A stretch of 26,397 nucleotides of DNA from JADCCX01 sp031372765 (GTDB lineage Bacteria > Pseudomonadota > Alphaproteobacteria > Rhizobiales > Beijerinckiaceae): the NCBI GenBank assembly GCA_031372765.1, contig JANMLW010000147.1, positions 1-26,397 on the forward strand, read 5' to 3'. Position numbers and translations under genes: made by a program. Each line of letters begins with the position of its first letter. Position 1 is the stretch's first letter. The notes below the pieces were generated by a model. It was not told the origin of the DNA, made no database searches, and was given only the letters and a program-made list of their open reading frames with translations. Positions 7,007 to 15,019 of this stretch are shown one piece after another.

Positions 7007-7539
7007 GTAGGATCCTGTCCCTGCCTTCCCGGCGCATACCTGCTGTTTCGGTGCCAAAGGCTGGAAAAACAATTCGTGTTCAGGCAACCGCCACGGAAAT
7101 TGCGCAGATCGTTGCGCATCTTGATCTTGCTTCATGCGAGCAATTGAGTGCCGATCTGACGCTTGTGCCCATCCGTGGCGATATGCTGCATGTTACGGGT
7201 AGAATGCAGGCCGCTGTGCATCAGACCTGCATCATCTCGCTGGAAGCATTTTCGGTATCAATCAGCGTGGATATCGATGTGCGGTTTGCGCCGCCCGAGA
7301 AACTGGGACCGATCTCCAAAGCCGAGGTGGAACGCAGTCTGGAGGACGAGGACCCGCCTGAGCCTTTGGAGGGAGGTGCCCTCGATATCTGGGCACTGGT
7401 CATTGATCATCTTGCAGTGGCGCTGGATCCATATCCGCGCAAACCGGGGGTAGAAATGCCGCAAGGCGACGCTTTGCAAGGCACGGAAAATCCCTTTGCC
7501 GCCTTGGCAGCGCTTAAAAAGGGCCTTGAAAAGTCATGA
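7003..7539 (+). CDS. YceD/DUF177 family protein (23S rRNA accumulation)
   Basis: The 178-residue product fits DUF177 (YceD): a central segment LTLVPIRGDMLHVTGRMQAAVHQTCIISLEAF, in which the conserved VxQxCVxxLE motif is recognisable. An acidic linker (EDEDPPEPLEGGALDIWALVIDHLAVALDPYPRKPG) contains the near-universal D.YPRKPG ending seen in alphaproteobacterial members. The family is linked to accumulation of the large ribosomal RNA in E. coli and plants. A GTG start overlapping the previous stop gives coupling; no better start is seen. It precedes plsX by about 140 bases, in place of the yceD-rpmF-plsX order of gammaproteobacteria; rpmF is absent here, as is usual in rhizobia. Confidence 0.9.
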   Translation: MSRILSLPSRRIPAVSVPKAGKTIRVQATATEIAQIVAHLDLASCEQLSADLTLVPIRGDMLHVTGRMQAAVHQTCIISLEAFSVSISVDIDVRFAPPEKLGPISKAEVERSLEDEDPPEPLEGGALDIWALVIDHLAVALDPYPRKPGVEMPQGDALQGTENPFAALAALKKGLEKS

Positions 7540-7681
7540 TCAACAGCGTTGATAACGATCCGAAAGCATAGCGGCTGTCGTGCAGGCGTTGTAAGGCTCG
7601 AATATCGGAAGTTGTTCCGCCTTTTCCTGATGAGGGTAAACCTCGGCGGGGCATGGCGATAAAAAGGTGGTAGCAGTACCC

Positions 7682-8758
7682 ATGGTGCAAAACGTCCGTA
7701 TTTCAATCGATGCCATGGGAGGCGATCATGGCCCTTCGGTAATCATTCCGGGTGCTGCGGCTGCCCTTGAGCGTCATCCTGATGCGCATTTCGTGATTTA
7801 TGGGCAGGAACAGGTGGTCATGCCTGTTCTGGACAAGCATCCCAAATTGAAGGCGCAATCAACCTTTCACCACTGCGATGTGGTGGTGTTGATGGACGAC
7901 AAGCCGAGCGTTGCCCTGCGCAAGGGCCGCTGGAAATCATCGATGTGGCTCTCCATCGAGGCGGTGAAAAAAGGCGAGGCGGATGTTTGTGTTTCGGCTG
8001 GCAACACGGGCGCCTTGATGGCTATGGCTACATTTTGCCTGCGCACGATGGCCAGCATTGACCGGCCAGCCATTGCCGGTCTCTGGCCTACAATTAGGGG
8101 CGAATCGGTTGTGCTGGATGTTGGCGCATCAATCGGGGCTGATGCGCAGCGATTGATCGATATCGCTGTCATGGGATCTGCGATGGCGCGGATCGTCTTT
8201 GATATCGAGAGCCCGAGCGTCGGCTTGCTCAATGTTGGCGTCGAGGAAATCAAGGGCGTCGAGGAAGTGAAGGCGGCGGGCAAGATCTTGCGCGAGCGGC
8301 CCGTACCTGGTCTCACCTATGCGGGGTTTGTCGAGGGAGATGACATCGGCAAGGGCACTGTAGATGTGGTTGTGACCGAAGGGTTTTCCGGCAATATCGC
8401 TCTGAAAACCGCCGAGGGTACTGCCAAGCAGATTGGCGAGTACCTCAAGGCCGCGATGAGCCGCACGATTATGGCCAGGATCGGCTATCTTTTCGCGCGT
8501 CGTGCCTTTGCTGCGCTTAAAGAAAAAATGGATCCGCGTCGCTCCAATGGCGGTGTGTTCCTTGGTCTCAATGGCATCGTCATCAAGAGCCACGGAGGCA
8601 CGGATGCTCTTGGTTTCGCTTCGGCAATTGATATGGGGTATGACATGGTGCGCCATGATCTTCAGGCAAAAATCCTCAGCACGCTGGAGGCCTATCACCG
8701 CGCCCCAATCGTCGATGCAGATGCCGTGGCCGCACCCATAGTGGTATCAGGGGTTTGA
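7682..8758 (+). CDS. plsX: Phosphate acyltransferase PlsX
   Basis: PlsX converts acyl-ACP to acyl-phosphate, the donor for glycerol-3-phosphate acylation by PlsY in phospholipid synthesis. The 358-residue product starts with the family signature ISIDAMGGDHGPSVIIPGA and carries SAGNTGALMAMA, VLDVGASIGADAQRLIDIAVMG, LLNVGVEE and VDVVVTEGFSGNIALKTAEG, then RRSNGGVFLGLNGIVIKSHG. I prefer the ATG at 7682 because family members begin just before IRISIDAMGGD; a GTG at 7667 is the alternative, with AAGG lying some distance upstream of both. The gene is followed after two bases by fabH. Confidence 0.97.
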   Translation: MVQNVRISIDAMGGDHGPSVIIPGAAAALERHPDAHFVIYGQEQVVMPVLDKHPKLKAQSTFHHCDVVVLMDDKPSVALRKGRWKSSMWLSIEAVKKGEADVCVSAGNTGALMAMATFCLRTMASIDRPAIAGLWPTIRGESVVLDVGASIGADAQRLIDIAVMGSAMARIVFDIESPSVGLLNVGVEEIKGVEEVKAAGKILRERPVPGLTYAGFVEGDDIGKGTVDVVVTEGFSGNIALKTAEGTAKQIGEYLKAAMSRTIMARIGYLFARRAFAALKEKMDPRRSNGGVFLGLNGIVIKSHGGTDALGFASAIDMGYDMVRHDLQAKILSTLEAYHRAPIVDADAVAAPIVVSGV

Positions 8759-8760
8759 CG

Positions 8761-9735
8761 ATGTTGCGCTCTGTCATTCGCGGCACGGGTAGCGCCTTGC
8801 CTGCCAAGATTGTCACAAATGCCGATCTGGCGGACAGGCTGGAAACATCCGACGAGTGGATCGTCCAACGCACAGGTATTCGCCAGCGCCACATTTCTTG
8901 CGGGTTTGAGGAAACAACTTCAGTCTTGGCCACAAGGGCGGCGGAGGCAGCTCTTTCGCACGCGGGGCTTGCTCCCGCTGATATTGATCTCATTGTCCTG
9001 GCTACCGCCACGCCCGATTATACCTTTCCTTCCACGGCCACGCAGGTGCAATTCAACCTTGGCATTACCCATGGTGCAGCATTCGACATCGCGGCGGTCT
9101 GCTCAGGTTTTGTCTATGCACTGAGCATCGCCAACACGATGCTGATCAGCGGCATGCACAAGCGTGCCTTGGTAATTGGTGCAGAAACCTTCTCGTGCAT
9201 TCTTGATTGGGATGACAGGACAACCTGCGTGTTGTTTGGCGATGGGGCAGGGGCGGTTGTGCTGGAAGTGCAGGATGGAACGGGAACGATTGCGGATTGC
9301 GGCGTATTGACCGCACATTTGCGCTCTGACGGTCGCCACCGCGAAAAGCTCTATGTCGATGGCGGGCCTTCTTCCACCAAGACAGTCGGTATGCTGCGCA
9401 TGCAGGGCAAGGAAGTGTTCAAGCATGCTGTGGGCATGATCACGGATGTCATAGAAGCTGCATACGCCGCAACGGGCCTCACCTCAGCGGATATCGACTG
9501 GTTCGTACCCCATCAGGCCAACAAACGAATCATTGATGCATCAGCCCACAAACTCGGCATTGCACCCGAAAAAGTGGTGATCACGGTGGATAGGCACGGC
9601 AATACTTCGGCGGCGTCCATTCCGCTGGCGCTGGATACTGCTGTCAAGGATGGTCGCATCAAACAGGGACAACTCGTGCTGCTCGAAGCCATGGGTGGCG
9701 GCTTCACTTGGGGCAGTGTGATGGTGAGGATGTGA
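8761..9735 (+). CDS. fabH: 3-oxoacyl-ACP synthase III FabH
   Basis: FabH condenses acetyl-CoA with malonyl-ACP to start fatty acid synthesis. The 324-residue product contains the full triad of the KAS III family: Cys at about 114 in AAVCSGF, His in VPHQANKRIIDA, and Asn in HGNTSAASIPLAL. The opening IRGTGSALPAKIVTNADLA and DEWIVQRTGIRQRH (CoA/arginine pocket) are standard. I used the ATG at 8761, which has AGGGG seven bases upstream; the reading can be extended to a TTG at 8755. It follows plsX closely and should be co-transcribed. Downstream the usual ihfA neighbour is displaced by two extra genes. Confidence 0.97.
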   Translation: MLRSVIRGTGSALPAKIVTNADLADRLETSDEWIVQRTGIRQRHISCGFEETTSVLATRAAEAALSHAGLAPADIDLIVLATATPDYTFPSTATQVQFNLGITHGAAFDIAAVCSGFVYALSIANTMLISGMHKRALVIGAETFSCILDWDDRTTCVLFGDGAGAVVLEVQDGTGTIADCGVLTAHLRSDGRHREKLYVDGGPSSTKTVGMLRMQGKEVFKHAVGMITDVIEAAYAATGLTSADIDWFVPHQANKRIIDASAHKLGIAPEKVVITVDRHGNTSAASIPLALDTAVKDGRIKQGQLVLLEAMGGGFTWGSVMVRM

Positions 9736-9774
9736 GGACACTGATATGCCCTCACATGCAACGCGTTAATCGAT

Positions 9775-10272
9775 CTACTGGATAGGCTTGATGCTGCTCA
9801 TGATGGCATCGATATCTTTGCCGTGCTTGGTGCGCTCTTCATCAGAACCCCAAAGTGTGAACATGATCATTCGCTCTTTGCCTGCCCCCATCATGATGAA
9901 TTCGACCAGCGTTTTGCCATTGCTATCGACGGTGTCGAACTGGAAAATTGTGGCTGGAATGCCGTTTATGGGTGCGTCAACCTGCTTGGCTTCTACTTTC
10001 TTGATGCCGTTTTCCTTCATCCAGGCATCATTGTCCGTCATCAGCTTCTTCACATTGCGCGCGTTGGCGAACTCGACCGAAAAGAACACGTCCTTGCCGG
10101 GTGATACAGCGGAGTATCCGTGCGTGATCTCTTCCATTTTCCAAGTGTCAGGCACCGAGAGTGTGACAGAAGGGTCCTTGGTTGGGACAGCCAGGTTCTT
10201 GGCAACAACCTGCGAGAATGGTGCGAACACAAGCCCGCCTAATAGCGCGACAACAGCAAGAAGATTTTTCAT
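9775..10272 (-). CDS. Small secreted protein of unknown function (PsbP/DUF1795-like size and pattern)
   Basis: The 165-residue product has a clear signal peptide (MKNLLAVVALLGGLVFAPFSQVVA) and a mature domain of about 140 residues: LSVPDTWKMEEITHGYSAVSPGKDVFFSVEF, INGIPATIFQFDTVDSNGKTLVEFIMMGAGKERMIMFTLWG, and a final helix containing IDAIMSSIKP. This pattern of a 'dressed-up' sandwich ending in an IxxSIKP helix recalls the DcrB/PsbP-like DUF1795 proteins; the match is by eye only. The ATG at 10272 was preferred over the TTG at 10275. It converges with fabH and diverges from the DUF808 gene, so it stands alone. Function is unknown; location should be periplasmic. Confidence 0.75.
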   Translation of the reverse strand: MKNLLAVVALLGGLVFAPFSQVVAKNLAVPTKDPSVTLSVPDTWKMEEITHGYSAVSPGKDVFFSVEFANARNVKKLMTDNDAWMKENGIKKVEAKQVDAPINGIPATIFQFDTVDSNGKTLVEFIMMGAGKERMIMFTLWGSDEERTKHGKDIDAIMSSIKPIQ

Positions 10273-10422
10273 CAAGGATACTCTTTTGTTTTAACGGTGA
10301 ACCAAACGCCACCTTTTCCGCCGCCCTGTACGGCGACATGAAGTAAGCATAGACACCTAGCTTTCCGAGTGCGAGCACGCATTTGATTTGGCCTTCAACT
10401 ATGTCTGTGATCGGATAACAAA

Positions 10423-11388
10423 ATGAGCGGCGGTCTTCTGGCACTTCTCGATGATGTCGCCGCGATCGCAAAAGTTGCTGCGGCTTCCCTGGACGATGTG
10501 GCAGCACAGGCTGCCAAGGCCGGGTCCAAGGCTGCGGGCATTGTCATAGATGATGCTGCGGTGACACCCCGCTATGTCGTGGGCTTTGCGTCAGACCGGG
10601 AACTTCCCATCATTGCCAAGATCGCCAAGGGCTCGCTGATCAACAAGCTTGTGTTTTTATTGCCGGGATGCCTGCTGTTGAATGGATTGGCACCATGGCT
10701 GATCACGCCGTTGTTAATGCTGGGCGGGGCCTATCTCTGCTATGAGGGTTATGAGAAACTGCACCATATGCTGGTCCCGGATGATCATGCCTTGGCTGCT
10801 GCTGATGCCGTGAGCAGCGCTGCTGATACGCAGGCACTGGAGGATGAAAAAGTCGCGGGCGCCATCCGCACTGATCTTATTCTCTCCGCCGAGATCATGG
10901 CGATCACCTTGGCCTCGGTGGCGACAGCCTCTTTTGCCATGCAGGCTACCGTGCTGGCCGCTGTCGGCATCGGCATCACAATGCTGGTCTACGGGGCCGT
11001 CGCAATCATCGTGAAGGCGGATGACGTAGGATTGGCCTTGGCCCAGCGCGGAGGACCTGTCTCAAAGCCGGTTGGGCAGGCACTGGTCAAAGGCATGCCG
11101 GTGCTGCTCAGGATGTTGAGCCTTGTTGGCACAGCTGCAATGCTTTGGGTTGGCGGTGGCATCATAATTCATGGGTTGGCCTCTTATGGATTGTCAGGCC
11201 TTGAGCATACGATCCAGGGTGTTGCCAGAACAGTTTCCTCGCTGACGACGGTGATGACAGACTTTGTCAATTGGCTGGTCGATGCTGCGCAGGCCGGGGT
11301 CTTCGGCATTCTGATCGGATTAGTCGTTGATCTCGTCCTGAGACACGGTGTGCGGCGCTTCATGCCGATTGCGACAAAGGTACCCTGA
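10423..11388 (+). CDS. DUF808 family integral membrane protein (YedI-like)
   Basis: The 321-residue product starts with the DUF808 opening GLLALLDDVAAIAKVAAASLDDVA, then VVGFASDRELPIIAKIAKGSLINKLVFLLP, both nearly invariant in this family. Several membrane segments follow (about 75-106, 145-190, 225-255 and 285-310). The charged stretch with GYEKLHHM between the first membrane pair is also typical. E. coli YedI is a member; the function is not established. The gene sits between fabH and ihfA on the same strand but with 156 bases before ihfA, so it may be separately expressed. It appears to be an insertion into an otherwise conserved neighbourhood. Confidence 0.88.
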   Translation: MSGGLLALLDDVAAIAKVAAASLDDVAAQAAKAGSKAAGIVIDDAAVTPRYVVGFASDRELPIIAKIAKGSLINKLVFLLPGCLLLNGLAPWLITPLLMLGGAYLCYEGYEKLHHMLVPDDHALAAADAVSSAADTQALEDEKVAGAIRTDLILSAEIMAITLASVATASFAMQATVLAAVGIGITMLVYGAVAIIVKADDVGLALAQRGGPVSKPVGQALVKGMPVLLRMLSLVGTAAMLWVGGGIIIHGLASYGLSGLEHTIQGVARTVSSLTTVMTDFVNWLVDAAQAGVFGILIGLVVDLVLRHGVRRFMPIATKVP

Positions 11389-11544
11389 TAAAGCGGGTGA
11401 CATGATCACTTCCGGGGACATGACTTTACTTTTTGCGGTTGACCATGCGGCATAAGCTGAATAACGTCACAAATTCAGGGAGATAGTAACGAGTCTTGAA
11501 TCAGGTTTCGTGCTGTCTGATTGTAGCGAGGAAGTGGACGATAC

Positions 11545-11859
11545 GTGGCCAACCAGACACTCACACGGGCCGATCTTGCCGAAGCTGTCTATAAACAGCT
11601 CGGTCTATCACGTAGTGAGTCGGCTGATCTGGTTGAGTTGATCCTGGCTGAAATTTCAGATGCCATCGAGCGTGGCGAGAATGTCAAACTTTCATCCTTC
11701 GGATCTTTCCTCGTGCGCTCCAAGGCGGAGCGTGTGGGGCGCAATCCCAAAACCGGTGTTGAAGTGCCCATTACACCGCGCAAGGTAATGGTTTTCAAGG
11801 CCTCCAATGTTTTGAAGGGTCGCATCAATGGCCTTGAAATGGCGGATGAGGATGAATGA
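11545..11859 (+). CDS. ihfA: Integration host factor subunit alpha
   Basis: IhfA pairs with IhfB to bind and sharply bend DNA at promoters, origins and recombination sites. The 104-residue product has the complete HU/IHF fold: TLTRADLAEAVYKQLGLSRSESADLVELIL (dimer helices), VKLSSFGSFLVRSKAERVGRNPKTGVEVPITPRKVMVFKAS (beta arms with the DNA-intercalating Pro in RNPKTG), and an acidic tail. It starts at GTG (11545), supported by GAGGAAG upstream. The 156-base gap before it contains a possible promoter (TTGACC at 11439-11444, then a weak TAACGT 17 bases later), not convincing enough to list. merR follows 27 bases downstream. Confidence 0.97.
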   Translation: MANQTLTRADLAEAVYKQLGLSRSESADLVELILAEISDAIERGENVKLSSFGSFLVRSKAERVGRNPKTGVEVPITPRKVMVFKASNVLKGRINGLEMADEDE

Positions 11860-11886
11860 TGCCCTTTCCAGCTTCTGGAGCTTGGC

Positions 11887-12291
11887 ATGATTGATAATAA
11901 GGCACCGGATGCCTTTCGCACCATTTCAGAGGCAGCGGATGATCTCGATCTGCCCCAGCATGTGCTGCGGTTCTGGGAAACCCGCTTTCCGCAGATCAAG
12001 CCACTGAAGCGTGGGGGTGGCCGCCGTTATTATCGTCCTGACGATCTGGAGTTTCTGCGTGGCCTCAAGCATTTGCTTCATGAGCAGCGTTACACCATCA
12101 AGGGTGTGCAGAAGATCATCAAGGAACACGGCGTGAAAAGTGTGCAGCGCGCCATGAAGGGCGATGCTGTCGGAATGGTTGCGTCTGCGTCTGCGCCTGT
12201 CGCTGCGGCAAGGATTTCAGCCGCATCCGTTGCTTTACCGGCGCAACCCAGCCTCTCTATGCCCCATCAGGGGGATGCGCGCACCAGCTAG
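11887..12291 (+). CDS. MerR-family transcriptional regulator
   Basis: The 134-residue product has a MerR winged-helix N-terminal domain: FRTISEAADDLDLPQHVLRFWETRFPQI, KPLKRGGGRRYYRPDDLEFLRGLKHLLHEQRYTIKGVQKIIKEHG. HVLRFWE and RRYYRPDD are the recognition-helix and wing motifs; the class is the CarA/LitR-like type that conventionally follows ihfA in rhizobia. There is no long coiled coil and no cysteine cluster. After about residue 92 only an Ala/Ser-rich, probably disordered tail remains, so no ligand domain is visible. Its target genes are unknown. It lies 27 bases after ihfA and should be co-transcribed with it. Confidence 0.92.
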   Translation: MIDNKAPDAFRTISEAADDLDLPQHVLRFWETRFPQIKPLKRGGGRRYYRPDDLEFLRGLKHLLHEQRYTIKGVQKIIKEHGVKSVQRAMKGDAVGMVASASAPVAAARISAASVALPAQPSLSMPHQGDARTS

Positions 12292-12431
12292 CAGGCTGCG
12301 CTGGAAGAGCTGCTGACCTGCCGCAGGATTATATCCGCATTCCAGACCAACTGAATTTCGGATGTATATCGGCTTTTGAGTTTGAAGGGCGTAGCTTGCC
12401 GTTGCGGCTTCCCCTATAGGCAACGTCAAGT

Positions 12432-12509
12432 CGGAGCGTAGCGCAGCCTGGTTAGCGCACTAGTCTGGGGGACTAGGGGTCGGAGGTTCAAATCCTCTCG
12501 CTCCGACCA
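12432..12509 (+). tRNA. tRNA-Pro (anticodon GGG)
   Basis: A full cloverleaf of 78 bases with encoded CCA: acceptor stem CGGAGCG / CGCTCCG, D arm around AGCCTGGTTAGCGC, and anticodon stem CTAGT / ACTAG enclosing loop CTGGGGG. The loop centre is GGG, reading CCC and CCU (Pro). The T arm contains GGTTCAAATCC. The terminal ACCA is present. It follows the ihfA-merR pair and marks the right edge of the conserved block. Confidence 0.97.
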
Positions 12510-12540
12510 ATCATACTCATGTTGAGAGACATCTGCGTCG

Positions 12541-12570
12541 CCCGAATGCCTATGCACTCGGGTTATAACT
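12541..12570 (+). terminator. Hairpin downstream of tRNA-Pro, possible terminator
   Basis: Bases 12541-12562 form a hairpin with arms CCCGA / TCGGG, one mismatch, then TGC / GCA around a 4-base loop, followed by TTATAACT rather than a clean T-run. It lies 31 bases after the tRNA and 16 bases beyond the end of the convergent TRAP gene, so it may stop either transcript weakly. Confidence 0.4.
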
Positions 12571-12577
12571 GCAGTAT

Positions 12578-13636
12578 TCAGGCCACGTCGTATTTCTTGA
12601 TAAGGGCGCGGGCGGCTTCGATCAACTTCGTGCCATCGATATTCTTGGCCTTCATCTGCTCGATCCATGGGCCATAAACCGGTTCGGTTGCTTTGATCCA
12701 GCGGGCTTTCTCCTCGGTTGAAAGCTGTGTGATGGTGTTGCCCCGGGCGACCACCATGGCGCGGATGCGGATCGCTTCGGCATCCCACATATCACCCGCG
12801 AATTCTGCGAAGGCCATGCCGGCATTCTTGTCAATCACGGCTTGCAGCTCAGCAGGCATGCTCTCGTATTTTGCCTTGTTCATCGCCAGGAAGAAGCTGG
12901 CGGTGTAAAGTGTTGGTGAGCCGATGATTTCTGTGTGGAATTTCACAAGTTCCTGTACTTTCACGGCAGGCACCACCTCCCAGGGGATAACGGCCCCATC
13001 GATGACCTTCTGCGCCAGACTCTCGGGAACCTGCGGCACAGGCATGCCAACAGATACGGCTCCCAGCGCCTTCAGGGCCTCACCAGCCAGACGTGTCGGG
13101 TTGCGCAGTTTGAGGCCCTTCATGTCCTCCATGGTCTTGATCTGCTTGTTGGCATGAATAACCCCGCCATCATGCGCCCAGTAGGACAGTAATTTCACAT
13201 CCTTCACCTCGTCCTTGAGGTAGGTGTTGGCTAGCTCCTGTGCGGCACGTGCATTGGCCTTTCCGCTCTGCCCCGCTATGAAAGGCAATTCAAACACTTC
13301 CGTGGTGGGAAAACGACCAGGCGTCGATCCTGGCAAGGTCCAGACGATATCGGCGACACCATCACGGGCCTGATCGAACAGCTGTGGCGGGGTGCCGCCA
13401 AGCTGCATCGAGGGGAAAATATCGATCTTGATCTTGCCCTGGCTATCGGCTTCCACTTTTTTTGCCCATGGCGCGAGCATTTTTGCATGACCATTGGATA
13501 CAGGTGGCAGGAAGTGATGCAGTTTGAGCGTAACAACAGCCTGCGCTTGTGCGCTTGTGATGACAAACGGGGCAGCAACAGCGGCGCCCATGCCCAAGAC
13601 GGCGGCCCTGCGTGAAATCTTATTTGGCTTGATCAT
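12578..13636 (-). CDS. TRAP transporter solute-binding protein (DctP family)
   Basis: The 352-residue product is a periplasmic binding protein of the TRAP (DctP) class. It has a twin-arginine-like signal (SRRAAVLGMGAAVAAPFVITSAQAQA), then LKLHHFLPPVSNGHAKMLAPWAKKVE and IDIFPSMQLGG at the N-lobe. The ligand-carboxylate region KGLKLRNPTRLAGEALKALGA contains the conserved Arg that binds acid ligands, followed by MPVPQVPESLAQKVIDGAVIPWE. Substrates of this class are usually organic acids; the actual ligand cannot be told. An excellent GGAGGAGC ribosome-binding site precedes the ATG. No DctQ or DctM membrane genes are adjacent on either side within the window, so the transporter is split or the protein is an orphan. 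It lies downstream of the LysR gene on the same strand. Confidence 0.93.
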   Translation of the reverse strand: MIKPNKISRRAAVLGMGAAVAAPFVITSAQAQAVVTLKLHHFLPPVSNGHAKMLAPWAKKVEADSQGKIKIDIFPSMQLGGTPPQLFDQARDGVADIVWTLPGSTPGRFPTTEVFELPFIAGQSGKANARAAQELANTYLKDEVKDVKLLSYWAHDGGVIHANKQIKTMEDMKGLKLRNPTRLAGEALKALGAVSVGMPVPQVPESLAQKVIDGAVIPWEVVPAVKVQELVKFHTEIIGSPTLYTASFFLAMNKAKYESMPAELQAVIDKNAGMAFAEFAGDMWDAEAIRIRAMVVARGNTITQLSTEEKARWIKATEPVYGPWIEQMKAKNIDGTKLIEAARALIKKYDVA

Positions 13637-13725
13637 GATGAATGCTCCTCCGGCACTGGATTGCTTATTTATGGGTTGGTTTTCTACAACTTACTGGCGG
13701 AAAGCGTGAATGCAATACCCAACTG

Positions 13726-13758
13726 GTTGCAGCCGCAACAATTATCATTGTGCGACAA
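13726..13758. promoter_or_regulatory. Cluster of overlapping dyads upstream of the TRAP binding protein
   Basis: Three short inverted repeats overlap in 33 bases: GTTGC-N4-GCAAC (13726-13739), ACAAT-N4-ATTGT (13738-13751) and TTGT-N3-ACAA (13748-13758). They lie about 90-120 bases upstream of the TRAP binding-protein start and after the LysR stop. Such clustering fits an operator region, possibly for the adjacent LysR protein; this is inference only. Confidence 0.3.
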
Positions 13759-13785
13759 GACATGATTGGGTGTTGAATTTGACTT

Positions 13786-14670
13786 CTACCGGAAGGTTTC
13801 GACCAGAAAATCCACAAAGGCCCGGACCCGAGGCACGCGGTTGCGGCTAGGCACCATCACGACGCTGATGGGGAAGGGCTCCGGGGCATGCTGTTTGCCA
13901 AGAATTTCCGCCAGCGCACCACGCTGGATCGAGTCCAGCACCAGCATGTCACCCAACCGCACAATGCCCAGACCGGCAAGCGCCATCTCAAGCACAATAT
14001 CGGCGCTATCACACAAGGCATTTCCCTTCACGGAAAGTGTATTTATTCCCTCGGGCGTCAAAAAGGGCCAGCGCCCCAGCTGTCCGTGTCCGTCAACGAT
14101 AAGGCAGTTGTGATGCAGCAGATCAGCTGGTTGCTGAGGTGTGCCGTGTTTTGCCAGATAAGCTGGGCTGGCGCAGATGATACGTCTTGCCTCGGTCAAT
14201 TTACGCACAATCAGGCTTGAATCATTCACTGTCCCGGTACGGATGGCCACATCCACATGCTCGTCAATCAGGCTGACTTGCCTGTCTGTAATCGCCAGCT
14301 CAACGCTTATCAGGGGATATCGCGTCAGAAAAAGCGGCAAAACCGGTGCCAGTCTGTGTCGCCCGAAGGCTGTTCCCGTGTTCACACGGATATGTCCCGA
14401 TGGCGTAGCGCTTCTTGCAGAAACTTCGTTCTCGGCGGCCTCGATGGCAGCGGTGATGTCCCTGGCCCTGTTGAGATAAATGATGCCTTCATCAGTCAGC
14501 ACCAGACGCCGCGTCGTGCGTATCAGCAGCTTGACCCCAAGCCTGTCCTCAATCCGTGTCACCAGTTTTGAGACTGCCGAGGGTGTAAGGCGCATGATAT
14601 CTGATGCCCCGGCAAAGCTGCCACTTTCAGCCACATGCAGGAAAGTCTGCATTTCATAAGATGCTTGCAT
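13786..14670 (-). CDS. LysR-family transcriptional regulator
   Basis: The 294-residue product has the LysR winged-helix domain in the first 60 residues (MQTFLHVAESGSFAGASDIMRLTPSAVSKLVTRIEDRLGVKLLIRTTRRLVLTDEG pattern). The effector-binding domain follows: GHIRVNTGTAFGRHRLAPVLPLFLTRYPLISVELAITDR, VDVAIRTGTVNDSSLIVRKL, and ALAGLGIVRLGDMLV. The subgroup resembles the many TtuA/DmlR-like regulators of small catabolic operons. I used the ATG at 14670; the frame can be extended to a TTG at 14682, and another ATG lies at 14652. It diverges from the 80-residue protein/tautomerase pair, the classic arrangement for a LysR regulator and its target. The TRAP binding protein lies downstream. Confidence 0.92.
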   Translation of the reverse strand: MQASYEMQTFLHVAESGSFAGASDIMRLTPSAVSKLVTRIEDRLGVKLLIRTTRRLVLTDEGIIYLNRARDITAAIEAAENEVSARSATPSGHIRVNTGTAFGRHRLAPVLPLFLTRYPLISVELAITDRQVSLIDEHVDVAIRTGTVNDSSLIVRKLTEARRIICASPAYLAKHGTPQQPADLLHHNCLIVDGHGQLGRWPFLTPEGINTLSVKGNALCDSADIVLEMALAGLGIVRLGDMLVLDSIQRGALAEILGKQHAPEPFPISVVMVPSRNRVPRVRAFVDFLVETFR

Positions 14671-14774
14671 TACGGAATTCAATTCATGAGTAAGACGAAA
14701 TTTGAGCGAATTATCTCATGGCGTAAAAATAATACAAGGGCTTGTTGCCGTTCAGCACCGAGAAGGAGCAAGCC
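14671..14774. promoter_or_regulatory. Divergent control region, LysR gene / small protein-tautomerase pair
   Basis: The 104-base gap contains an inverted pair CATGAG (14685-14690) and CTCATG (14715-14720), and an AT-rich stretch (GCGTAAAAATAATAC) that may hold the rightward -10 element with TTGAGC (14702-14707) upstream. A strong AAGGAG lies just before the ATG at 14775. It is a likely LysR operator/promoter, although no single T-N11-A box stands out. Confidence 0.35.
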
Positions 14775-15017
14775 ATGAAAATTCCAGGTTACAGACAAAG
14801 TCAGAGCACGAGTGGGGCGGGCGTAACAACGACGCATGCCTCCCAATGCGATGCCCCTCTGCGTCGGCAGGATGGTAGCCTTGATGTCGCGGCGTATATC
14901 CAGCGCTCAAGAACCGAGCGGGCCCTGTTGCTTCGCCAGCTTTGGCGGTCACTTTTTGCAACTCCACAATGTCCTGATCTTAACCAGCTCAATCTAAACA
15001 AATGTGGAAGGTCATAA
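14775..15017 (+). CDS. Small protein of unknown function, 80 residues
   Basis: The ATG at 14775 has a textbook AAGGAG seven bases upstream, which is the main reason to accept this short frame. The product is soluble and basic. After a Ser/Thr-rich start it contains DGSLDVAAYIQRSRTERALLLRQLWRSLF, a short amphipathic helical stretch of the kind seen in small rhizobial proteins with a single Y-x2-x-A/S-x-R-x-E-R-A helix (recognised by pattern only). Two cysteines (about positions 25 and 66) and a third near the end are not arranged as a known motif. Its stop is two bases before the tautomerase start, whose ribosome-binding site lies inside its last codons, so the two are translated together. Function is unknown. 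Confidence 0.6.
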   Translation: MKIPGYRQSQSTSGAGVTTTHASQCDAPLRRQDGSLDVAAYIQRSRTERALLLRQLWRSLFATPQCPDLNQLNLNKCGRS

Positions 15018-15019
15018 CC

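Noticed and set aside
11439..11467. Sigma-70 promoter for ihfA (TTGACC, 17 bases, TAACGT)
   Set aside because: The -35 is good, but the -10 matches the consensus poorly; not reported as a feature.
12432..12509. Attachment site of an integrated element
   Set aside because: No direct repeat of the tRNA 3' end and no integrase or phage gene was seen in the window.
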